Part shown: one piece after another, positions 55,285 to 64,000 of the stretch | Position numbering within the stretch: position 1 is the first letter of the stretch | How the letters are laid out: each line of letters begins with the position of its first letter | Source of the DNA: Apostichopus japonicus | Taxonomy: Eukaryota > Echinodermata > Holothuroidea > Aspidochirotida > Stichopodidae | Direction: 5' to 3' | DNA length: 64,000 nucleotides | Assembly: GCF_037975245.1 (NCBI RefSeq) | Contig: NC_092572.1 | Coordinates: forward strand, 4,547,501 to 4,611,500 | Translations under genes and position numbers: made by a program | Notes under the pieces: model-generated | What the model was told of the DNA's origin: nothing | Seen by the model: the letters and a program-made list of their open reading frames with translations, nothing else | Database searches by the model: none

Positions 55285-55545
55285 TGCCCTTTAAACCTGT
55301 CAGTCTGTGAGTTTTTAACCTATCAATCTGTACTGTCATGAGATCCCCGGTTCGATTCCCCGCCGACAGCAATGTGTGTTGTCTGGCAAGGGTGTTGTTC
55401 AATAACAACTTCCCGACATGAACGTTAAATGGATGTGTGCCGAGAGATTGGTTTCGGTCAGCTTGCGAGTCTACAAGCCTCCATGGCTTCTTTCGCGAGT
55501 TCCTGCTTGCGGGAAGATCACATATACATACATACATACATACTG
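55285..55545 (+). mobile_element. tRNA-derived SINE, copy 2
   Basis: A clear B-box (CCGGTTCGATTCCCCGCC at about 55347-55364) sits about 75-90 bp into the element. The body reads GGTCAGCTTGCGAGTCTACA and CCATGGCTTCTTTCGCGAGT, then TCCTGCTTGCGGGAAGATC, and ends in an ATACATACATACATAC tail. The 3' half matches the minus-strand copy at 36687-36937. The A-box region is degenerate here. Confidence 0.8.
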
Positions 55546-55593
55546 TGAGTTATTCACGAACAGTTCTGTCCTGTTGACGGTACAAATGTTCTT

Positions 55594-55638
55594 AGACCCC
55601 GCCCATTTATTGAAAGACCCCGCCCATTTATTGAAATT
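55594..55638. repeat. Direct duplication of GACCCCGCCCATTTATTGAA
   Basis: Two adjacent copies of AGACCCCGCCCATTTATTGA with no spacer to speak of (about 22-bp period). No function is evident; GGGCGGGG-type boxes can bind Sp1-like factors. Confidence 0.7.
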
Positions 55639-55838
55639 ATTGCCCAATCATAGTCTCCCGGGTCAGTCCCGCCAATTTCTATTGTCGCTCGCATACCGCG
55701 GGAATCGGTCCATCATGTATTGTGAGTGCGCTATACTACCACACACAGTGCCCAACACAGTCACATGTGTCGTGTCAGTTCAGGGGATCTTTAAGAAAAC
55801 AATGTACAGCAACGCCCAGTATTGTATTGTGCCGAATT

Positions 55839-57135
55839 AAGTACTATAAAGCAAATACGCTTGGGTGCACTCGGCGCTTGAGGGCTCTATATGAGATATT
55901 TATCCATAGTGCAATACCATAGGGGTCCTGAATGTTGTCTTGTTTTCACGATCGTAGTTCATACTTAATTAACTTATGAACAACATCATTTAAATCCGTC
56001 TGGTATGCGCTTCGCATATAACATAGGGCATGGAGTAGCAATTGTGTCATGTTTTCATGCAATTCTTTACATATGGATGACAAATGGATTAAATGATTCA
56101 CAACCAATGTGATACCTTTAAATTTTAAAGGGATCGTTTGCCTGTATTGTGTAGGCTAGACTAGGCCCGAAGGAGGGACACAGTTTCACCGTCTAGCCTA
56201 TAACCCCAGTTCCTGAACGAACATCATTCGGACTATCGGGCTGGTCAGCCTGACTTTTGCGATCCGCGATATTTTCAGATGTGTTGACCAAAGGAAGTAA
56301 GAAAATGTCTCAAGACACATAAAATAATCGGAATCCGGGCTCATATTAATTACCACTACCAGCTAGGCATGTGTCTAGGTTACCTGTATTATTACGTAAC
56401 TATTCTAACTAAGTAAGGAATTAGTAAGCCAGTACTGAAACGTTTTAATGTCAAAGTTTGACTAGGTTGGCTTATTGGACAATAGTTACGCCTTCTATTT
56501 GTAACGCTACAGATGATGAATAAAACCGCAATATCAAGTTTACTAGGCCTAATATTCGAGCTAGGCTGGTACTAATGACCGAGTTAGCGTTAGCCTAAGC
56601 TATAGACTATAATAGCCTAGGCAGTAACAGGTACAAGTAACATGCTAGGTAGGCCTAAGTATGACTAAGATATTAGTAATTAGTATTACTATTTTATTTT
56701 TAGTAGCTAAGGCCAATAGCCTACTGAATAAAAGCCACTACAAACCAGAATATATACAACATAACTGCCAGTTGAACAAGGATGGCATTCTTGCTTGTTC
56801 AAATAATTGGTTGGATCATAATCATTGTGCAGTACTGCCAGTAGTAATTTTAATAGCATATAGACCTAGGGCCTACATATGATAACCAATGGAAGCATTT
56901 AATATGGCCTATCATCTATAGTATTAGTAATAGTAATAAGCATTAGTAGTCTGCCAGTCATACCTTATTGTCCAGACATCCCCCTCTGAGAGTCTCAGGG
57001 GTGTCAGCTATATTAAAATATGGACCTCATTCACAGACAGACAAGTGGAATAGACTTAACTCCCCACCATGTCCCACCTTTAAGCTTTAAACTCTGAATC
57101 CCTTGGTCATTTGTTTCCCTGTACTTTATTAACAG
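55839..57135. other. Upstream region of the Cut8-like gene; no coding exon seen
   Basis: The acceptor at 57135 implies a 5' untranslated exon somewhere here. The stretch is rich in TAGGCCTA/CTAGGCC motifs between about 56150 and 56880, as is the region around the COG8 start. The ORF at 56661-56882 has no support. Confidence 0.4.
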
Positions 57136-57214
57136 CGTGGCTTTGCAAAGATGGCGAATCGACGGAGGGGATGTACCTCACCTATGGTTTTGCGTGAACT
57201 TCCATTATCCAGAG
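57136..57214 (+). CDS. Cut8-like gene exon 1 (CDS from 57151)
   Basis: The acceptor CTTTATTAACAG is followed by 15 nt of leader and ATG at 57151; the donor is CCAGAG|GTAAGC, phase 1. It encodes MANRRRGCTSPMVLRELPLS. The upstream acceptor suggests a non-coding first exon. Confidence 0.75.
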
Positions 57215-60200
57215 GTAAGCTTTGTCATGTAAGCTTAGGCTAGATGTGAAGTCCACACAATATTAACTGACCCGCCCTTTCACACTGATAGTGTGTTTCC
57301 ACTGCTTTTTGTATTGGTGAGGGGGGGGGGGGGACCAGATTGGTAACCAGATTGGCAACCATAATTATCATGAATAATAATCATTTATTTGTGTTTTGCT
57401 CTCATTCCATAGTCAATGTTATTCTAGATTATATGGTACATAATGCACGGTTTGCTTTGACTAGAATTTGTTAATTTGCATAAATATATAGTGCTTTCAA
57501 TGAATTATTTTCATTAATAGCTTCCATTAATTGCTGTTTTCTTTTATTGCCGTCTTGAATCCATCCAGCACCTCTCACCGTACCGATAAGACTTGTCTAG
57601 ACTTGTTTTCTACCCTCTCCTTAAATGCATGCTGTTGCACTGTTTACGATACAACCTGCTTTAAACATTATTCTTTGCACACACATTTGATCATTCAGTG
57701 ACCAGTACGTCAAACATCGGCAGTCCAAGGATGGGATCACCAACCCGTACCTCTCTGACCGAATTGGAGAGCCCCATGTGTTCCCCCGTGACATACCTGT
57801 ATGGTACAGCCAACGTAGCCAGGAGACGGCTGCAACTGCATGGTAAGAATAATAAACATCAATCTGTATGTTATACAACTATTCCCTGTACCATCGTGTT
57901 GAAGTCAAACTTGAAAAAATGAAACAGAAGTCAAATGAGGGGTCATCCATGTGAAAACTTGAAGCAACAGTTACTGCAACTCACAAAGTAATTTCCTTCA
58001 AAGTATCATTTTATACACTGATTAGTCCCTATCCATTAAGAAAGCATTATTTTATACCCTTATTAGTCCTCCCCCTCCCCCCCCCCACCTTTCCCTTCAC
58101 GAATTTAGAGATTTGCAACAGCTCTGCAAGAAATGCTTAATGGCAATCCCGATATTCTTCCAATTTTGGGGCAATATTATGAGGGGTACTGAAAAATGAA
58201 GCAAAAGAATTTGGCATCACCCATCGGTTGATAGTAACCATCATGTTTTGATGTAGACATCTTGTTTTAACCTGTGGATGCCAGAACAAATACGGGAATT
58301 CACGTTATGAAAGTCATCCAATCCATTCCTTCCGTAGCTCTCAAATTCTTTAACCGTGCACTGTTGAATAATTTGAGACATGGTGGTTAATCGTTAATCA
58401 TTGCTGGTGTCAGTATATTTTCTTCTTTTTTCTATTTTATCTTTTGTTTTCAAGCACTGTAAGAATTAAAGTTTTCTAATCTACCTTCTTAAATGCACCC
58501 AAAGATAATATATAGTCCTCAACCCCAAATATCTTTGACCACCTTTCACATAAAATGTTTCAATTTTTTGCCGGCTGTATTTTATCTACGTTCCCACACC
58601 CATGGCCCTAAATAAGTACAATTTATTTTAATAACAAGTTATGATAGTCATGTATGTAGCTAGTATTGCCAGTTGATTACCTTTAGAGACTTCAGTGACT
58701 GTTACAAATCATTGCTTAGCTTCTGATAGACTAATGTTAGCTTTAGGGAATAATATCGGCTTGTGCTAACTCTTGCATCTATATTTGGTTGTAACCATTG
58801 TTAACTTTTAAGGTGGCCCAAGCAGGTTCATCCTAAATGTTATATAATGGGTGTGGTAGTACCAAGAATAAGTCATTCCAGTTGTTACTTGATGACTAGT
58901 TAATCTCCCATGTGGTCAATCTTAAACCCTTTATGAAGCATTTTGAGCTATTCAACAGCATCTACTAATCTCTTTTGTTATAGCAAGAGTGGTTCCTGCC
59001 AGGTACAAGCCTTGTATTACAGTATGTACAATATATATAATCAACTTCTGAACAGGGTTGAACAGGAAGCAAACCACTCTATTATCAAACCTTTCATTTA
59101 AACAGGATATAAGTTCCTGTTAGACTGCTTTCATCCATTGAACTTATACTGATGTCTGTTTGAAGTTCAGGAGACAATCAGCATGTATCTAGTTTTTGAT
59201 TGATCAATTCTTCTACGACCTTTAGCGTGTGTGTGTGTACTTGATGTCCTAGCTTGTAAAACATGATATCTCAACAAGGGAATATGTGATTGATGTCATA
59301 CTTAGTATACTTTTGGTCAGGGTCAGTAGATGATCCCTTCTGTTTTTGTAGGGATATCGTGCATATTAATGAGTGGGCAGGGCTTAATGTAAAATTCTGT
59401 GATATGTTGATATCTCTTCAACCGTATGTCCGATGTAATTCATACTTGGTATGGTGATTTAACTACTTAGTAAGTACCCATTCTTTGCAACAACAACTTT
59501 GACCTCATTAATATTCATGAGTGGATGGGGGGCTTAATGGAAAATTTTCAAGAACAACTTGTATAAAACATCTCAACAAATACAAGTTAAATCAATGTCA
59601 TACTTGGTATGTAGATGCCCCATGGTGTGTAGATGTGCCCTATTGTTCTTGCCTCCCATCTTGTGAATATTAAGTAGTGGGCAGGGCTTAACATAAACGT
59701 CTTAAAATGTCAATTTCACTGCAATCGTATGTGTAATTTAGTTTATACTCGGTATTGTGATGCTATGTAACTGCATAGTAGATACATGTCCTTTCAACAA
59801 CAATTTCTACCTCATTAATATTCATAGTATTAGTAGTTGGAGCTTATTTGGTAATTGTCAAGAACAGCTTGTAAACAATGATGCTGAATGTAAAGAGGAA
59901 TTTCCTGAGGTGTTATACAAATTTACATTTTTAAGTGTTATAATTATCATCTATGGAATGTAATTTTACTGGCTCTTTACAACTTGTTTTGATTGCCATA
60001 AACACTTTTGTACATTTCAAAATAGTAGGGTTATGCAAGGTAAGCTGAAATACAGGGGTTTGTTACCACATAGGTTCGATACCAGAGGCATCTTTGTGAC
60101 AGCATCAGAGGCAAAACATCAGCCATGGGCTGTATCTACAGCCCTTGTGAAAACATTACACTTGACAAACTTGACAATTCTCACTACATGATATGAACAA

Positions 60201-63200
60201 CCGTTATTTCATAAGAAAAGAGATAAATGGTTTGAAACCGCCTAGAAGCGCTCGTCACATGGAAGTCAGATGCAAGGAAGAAATGGAAGATAGGGATGGC
60301 ACGAGAGAATTGATCTCATTAAATATGAAAACAGTATCAACTTATTGGTCTAAGAATCCGAAATGGTAGCATTTACGGAAATTGTGAATCGTACAATAAT
60401 CATCTCTGGTACCATATGAAATATAACAGGCTTATAACTGAAGATACTCCATTTTGAGCCTGGGAGACACTTACACCATTGAGGTTTGAATCATTCATAT
60501 TGTGACACTTCAAAAGTTTGAATGCACCACCAGCTGAGAAATAAATAAGAACCTCAATAGTGTGTTTTCTGATATTTTTCAAGGTCAGATGGCTTTGTAT
60601 TTTCAATTCTCTTTTTTTTCTAATTTTCATGGACAAGATTCTCCAGAGATATTGCCGATTGCTTCCTCTACTCCGATATCACGAAGTCCTCCACCCCTTC
60701 CGTTGAAGAGGCAGCTACGATCCAGCTCGCAGTCTCCGTGTAAGAAGAAGCCGCTGGTATCTTCTCCCGTGAAGAGCGAACCTGACGTCTCGGTTGATGA
60801 AGTCCTGTTGTGGATACAAAGCTGCAAGAGGCAGAGGACTAGTAAGGAGCAACCAATCACAGGCAAGCTAGAGAAGAGACTGCACAGCCTCACAGCCGAT
60901 CAACTTGCAGCGGTACTTGAAGAAGTTGTTGAGAAACACCCTCATCTTGAACAGGTAATGAGACCATTGATATTTGTCGGAGACTGAAACTATATCGAAT
61001 TGGATGTACTTCTCTGTAGCTTGGTGCATTTTCCGCTGTGAAATCTCCATAATCCAGTGATCTCAAACTCACCCAATTGACACAATCTATGAATAAAAGT
61101 AATTCATACTGTAAGTATCAGTGACTTGAAAATGACAAATAACAGAATACATTGTAATTGTGAGACATTGATTTTCTGTTATAAATTAATATGTGCTTCT
61201 TAGGTCCTTTAGATAGCATGTATACCCTATATAAGTGGCCCATTGACTTAAGCAAGAAAATGTCAAAGTGATGTGGTCTCTCACCACATGCACTTCCATT
61301 TGTGTACTCTGACATCCCCCCACCCTCCCCCCCCCCCCTCAAATTAAAATTGTTTGATAACATATCCAAAAAGATGTTCTCCTGATGTTTTCTGGCACTT
61401 TTCCTGAGATCGGAGAACATTCTATATAGAGTATGCCACCTAAACTAGTACAGAAGGGAACTGAAATCTGTGCTGAGAAGAGCTAAGGAACTCTGTTGGT
61501 GCCATTACATTCTTTCTGCCACCCAGTATTTACCATGTCAATTTACCTTGATCTTCTAGGCTGCAAAGTTTGTTTAATTTTACCAACCATTTCTTACTTT
61601 CGAGGTTTTCTCTGATTGAGTTGAAAATTCAGACCATGGGTGCATACTAAAGGATATTCAATTGATTTGGAAAAATTATAGTTACCAGAAACCAATCGAT
61701 TTTGCTAGAACTATTTCTGTGAATTCAGTCAAGTTGCTGCTTGTTCCAGTTCCACAGATGTCAATAAAAGATTAATAAGGAAGTTTGGTATCGACGTCTG
61801 ATAACTTAGGAATGTTTCGCAATTGTCTGTCATCTTCTTAACCTCTTCTTCCCCTGTTGGTTTCTTTCTTTCTTCTCTCCATCCCTTGTCTACTAATCCC
61901 CGTACATCTTTCTCTTTGTGTTCACCATGCTCATTAACCTGTCTGTATTTTGTGCGTGTTTTTGTCCCTTCTGTTACTGTTACTTGTCATTTAGCCTTTG
62001 AAGAAGATCCTGCTAGGATTGAAACGTCAGGTCAACTTACTTTTACACATCTTCTTAACCTCTCCCTCTCTCCCTCTCTCAAAGTATCTAATAATTAGAC
62101 TTTGACCAACGCTTATTTCCCTTTCTCTATTGTTTTACTTTCTTGAATGATTACAGGATGTCATCAAGTTACTACCAGAGCCAGATATTTCCCATCACCT
62201 CTCGCAGCTGTCCGATCTCCTCCATAACATCTACAGATCTCTGCCGAGGCAGAGACTCTGCTCCAGTAGAAGTCCATTCTCCTACAGACGTGTCAAGTCA
62301 CACATATTTACTTTCAAGGTAACATTTTATTTTTTATGTACCCTGATTTTATTTTGATCTGAACTTTTAGAGAACTTTTAGAAAGTATTGCGCTAAAAAG
62401 AATTCATGCAGTGTTTAGGGATGTGCCCACGCTGAGTGGCCCCGCCCAGCAATAAACATTACCTCCCAACACTGTCCCTAAAAATCGTGAATCCCGCCCA
62501 GCACTATTATCATCTAAAATCCTGACATTCGTAACATTATATTCAACATTAATTGGGCCACATGTATCCTCGTTTCCCCCCATTTGTCAAATTCACGTAA
62601 ACACAGGTGCGGAGATATGGAGTAGGCGTGGCTTTAATCTGCAGCATGCAGTATCACACTACACTAGCTCTGTATACAACTTCAAAAATAAAAAAATGTC
62701 ACCCTTCCCCTTAGACCTTTCCCCCAGAATGGCGATCGGTATACCCAGCACTCAGGAAATCCTGGGCACATCCCTGAGTGTTTTTGATTTGTTCTGGTCA
62801 AGATATGTTGCGGTATAACCATGGTTTCCTTTTTTATTAAGATGTTTCATATTTTTGGCAAACCTTGTGGGAATCTAAAGAAGCCTTACGTTGTCTCCTT
62901 CCATTGTATACAAAACGTTTACCTTTTGCTACATAAATATGTATGTTATCTTTACCCAAGGGGAAGGATTGGTAGTTGTGAAGTAATTGATTTTTGTCAT
63001 ATTTCATTAATGTGTCCCTTGGGTAGTAAGTACTGGGTGCTCCTCTAAACAAGATGTATCCAGGTATTGGATGTCACCGACAGTAATCGTAATTCGTTTC
63101 TCTTCCGACAGAAATTCTGCATTTCACAAGGCCGCCATTTTCTTGCCTGTGAGACCTGGCAGACAGCTGTTGAATATTCATTAGCCGCATGGCAACAAGC

Positions 63201-63931
63201 GAGCTATTTACCAAAGTGAGTGCATTTGTCCAAGTTTGTAAATAATATTACCCTGAGCATCCTTTATTCTAAGCACATGTGGTTTGTGCACTTTTTCAAT
63301 AAGTATACGTTTGCTTTATGTAATGAAAATACAAAAGTAAAAAAATATATATTTTGTAATAAAAAATCTAATTCAAACATAGAGAACAGAAGAGAACTTA
63401 ACTAAGCCAGAAAGAGCAGGCCTTGGTCTCTGGGAGGCTGAAACACATGAAAATAATTTCTTTAAATTGTTATAGATGACAAGGCACAGGAGGATCTCAC
63501 AGTTTTGTTTTGATTACACTTGTTGTTGTTGTTTTGTTATTATATGTTTAGTCCTTTTGTTTTAATTTTTTTTTAATCCTTTATCAATTCTCTTAGCTTT
63601 CTTTTTCTGATATCATGTAAAGTATCTGTCCCATTCATGGGAATTATGATGCTTCACTTGCTGAAGTATGGTCATTGTGATGATGTGTAAGAGGTCAAGG
63701 GCTGAGGTCACAGGGGGTCAATTGGACAAGAGTGCATTCATACTTTGTTTTTCTAGACAGCCCCTTTTCTCAATTGATAAAGTATTTCTTTCTTTGTTAA
63801 TTCCACAGATGGGATTGTCCTGTCCACAACAGACTCAAAGCAGGTTGTATGAGAGGCCTTGCAGGGATTTGTGTGGAAGGCCTTAGTAATGGCACCTACA
63901 CACTTCCATACTTGAATCAGCTGAGAACTAG
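57151..63931 (+). CDS. Cut8/Sts1-like nuclear proteasome tether family protein, 5' part (runs off the window)
   Basis: Six exons join in frame (phases 1,1,0,0,2,2) to about 270 residues; a strong donor at 63931 shows that the gene continues past 64000. The N-terminal 110 residues are basic and Ser/Pro-rich (MANRRRGCTSP; SNIGSPRMGSPTRTSLTELE; RSPPPLPLKRQLRSSSQ; CKKKPLVSSPVKSEPDV), suiting a nuclear protein. From residue about 140 a helical core follows: GKLEKRLHSLTADQLAAVLE, EVVEKHPHLEQDVIKLLPEP, then helices with HHLSQLSDLLHNIYRSLP and WQTAVEYSLAAW. The LHSLT-QL---L--VV--HP---E-V--LLP pattern is that of the Cut8/Sts1 family, which anchors 26S proteasomes at the nuclear envelope in yeasts (established for yeast; metazoan role inferred). 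I give no symbol because I cannot name the orthologue with certainty. Confidence 0.7.
57699..57842 (+). CDS. Cut8-like gene exon 2
   Basis: 144 nt between acceptor TGATCATTCAG and donor TGCATG|GTAAGAAT, phase 1 at both ends. It encodes Ser/Pro-rich sequence with GSPRMGSPTRTS and VARRRLQLHG; several SP/TP sites could be phosphorylated. Confidence 0.8.
59240..59900. repeat. Diverged tandem repeat, period about 145-158 bp, about 4 copies (Cut8-like intron 2)
   Basis: ATACTTAGTATAC, ATACTTGGTATGG, ATACTTGGTATGT and ATACTCGGTATTG occur at about 59298, 59442, 59600 and 59744, each followed by a CTCATTAATATTCATGAGTG-like phrase and GGGCAGGGCTTAA. Copies are old and partly scrambled. Confidence 0.7.
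60638..60954 (+). CDS. Cut8-like gene exon 3
   Basis: 317 nt between acceptor TTTTCATGGACAAG (preceded by a T-rich tract) and donor GAACAG|GTAATG, exit phase 0. It holds a basic segment that looks like a nuclear localisation signal (CKKKPL), a VDEVLLWIQSCKRQR helix and the LHSLTADQLAAVLEEVV core. Confidence 0.85.
61991..62050 (+). repeat. Dispersed 59-bp repeat with hairpin, copy 2 (Cut8-like intron 3)
   Basis: Plus-strand copy of the repeat at 8101-8159. The hairpin reads GATCCTGCTAGGATT here, so the outer pair becomes a G-T wobble instead of G-C and the stem is kept. It lies in a TC-rich intron stretch about 100 bp before exon 4. Confidence 0.65.
62157..62318 (+). CDS. Cut8-like gene exon 4
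   Basis: 162 nt between acceptor TGAATGATTACAG and donor TTCAAG|GTAACA, phase 0 at both ends. It encodes DVIKLLPEPDISHHLSQLSD, LLHNIYRSLPRQRL and RRVKSHIFTFK. Confidence 0.85.
62417..62776. mobile_element. MITE-like element with AGGGATGTGCCCA ends, copy 2 (Cut8-like intron 4)
   Basis: The left end AGGGATGTGCCCA is matched in inverse at the right (TGGGCACATCCCT). AGTGTTT flanks both sides (62410-62416 and 62777-62783), a likely target-site duplication of 7-8 bp. The length is about 360 bp with no coding frame. It shares its ends with the element at 35782-36093. Confidence 0.7.
63112..63215 (+). CDS. Cut8-like gene exon 5
   Basis: 104 nt between acceptor TCTTCCGACAG and donor CCAAA|GTGAGT, exit phase 2. 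It encodes KFCISQGRHFLACETWQTAV and EYSLAAWQQASYLPK. Confidence 0.83.
63809..63931 (+). CDS. Cut8-like gene exon 6 (last exon in the window)
   Basis: 123 nt between acceptor TTAATTCCACAG and donor AACTAG|GTAGGT, exit phase 2. It encodes WDCPVHNRLKAGCMRGLAGI and EGLSNGTYTLPYLNQL. The donor is good and no in-frame stop has been reached, so at least one exon lies beyond the window. Confidence 0.8.
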
Positions 63932-64000
63932 GTAGGTGGTAACTTTGATCAGTGGAATTTATGATGTATTTAACATTACCCCATGTAGATGAGGCATCAG
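63932..64000 (+). other. Intron of the Cut8-like gene, cut by the window edge
   Basis: Sequence after the GTAGGT donor of exon 6. No acceptor is reached before the end of the window. Confidence 0.6.

Overview
This is a eukaryotic, AT-rich nuclear DNA window with three recognisable multi-exon, spliceosomal-intron genes embedded in long introns and repeat-dense intergenic DNA. Conserved metazoan proteins, short exons with GT-AG introns of about 0.5-4 kb, tRNA-derived SINEs, non-LTR retrotransposon 3' ends, MITE-like elements and very abundant minisatellites suggest a marine invertebrate, plausibly a deuterostome such as an echinoderm (holothurian-like). That taxonomic guess is inference; the sequence does not prove it.

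Layout. 1-10.99 kb holds no gene I can support; it carries three minisatellites (about 95 bp, about 20 bp and 143 bp units). 10.996-19.12 kb (minus strand) is a complete seven-coding-exon gene for a 291-residue protein: a Pro/Gln/Gly/Tyr-rich tail followed by one beta-trefoil domain. Its last intron is filled by a 42-bp minisatellite of about 34 copies. 25.76-37.72 kb (plus strand) is a complete 11-exon COG8 gene, subunit 8 of the conserved oligomeric Golgi tethering complex, with an extended acidic C-terminus. A compact stretch just upstream of COG8 looks like a divergent promoter.

38.9-52.97 kb is a block of minisatellites (62 bp; 95/66 bp; 183 bp with a dimeric higher-order structure), two copies of a roughly 0.9-kb module, an LTR-retrotransposon 5' end on the minus strand and a frameshifted gag-like ORF. 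The 183-bp array is built from pieces of two coding-looking minus-strand segments (one of them weakly CARD-like), so this block probably holds the remains, or exons, of a minus-strand gene that I cannot assemble fully. 57.14 kb to the right edge (plus strand) is the 5' part of a Cut8/Sts1-like gene (nuclear proteasome tether family), which runs off the window.

The three genes are not an operon and there is no evidence of a common pathway: one is a Golgi trafficking factor, one a probable nuclear proteasome tether and one a beta-trefoil protein of unknown role. The most unusual content is the satellite architecture and the trefoil protein. All exon boundaries were set by eye from splice consensus, reading frame and phase, and no database search was possible.
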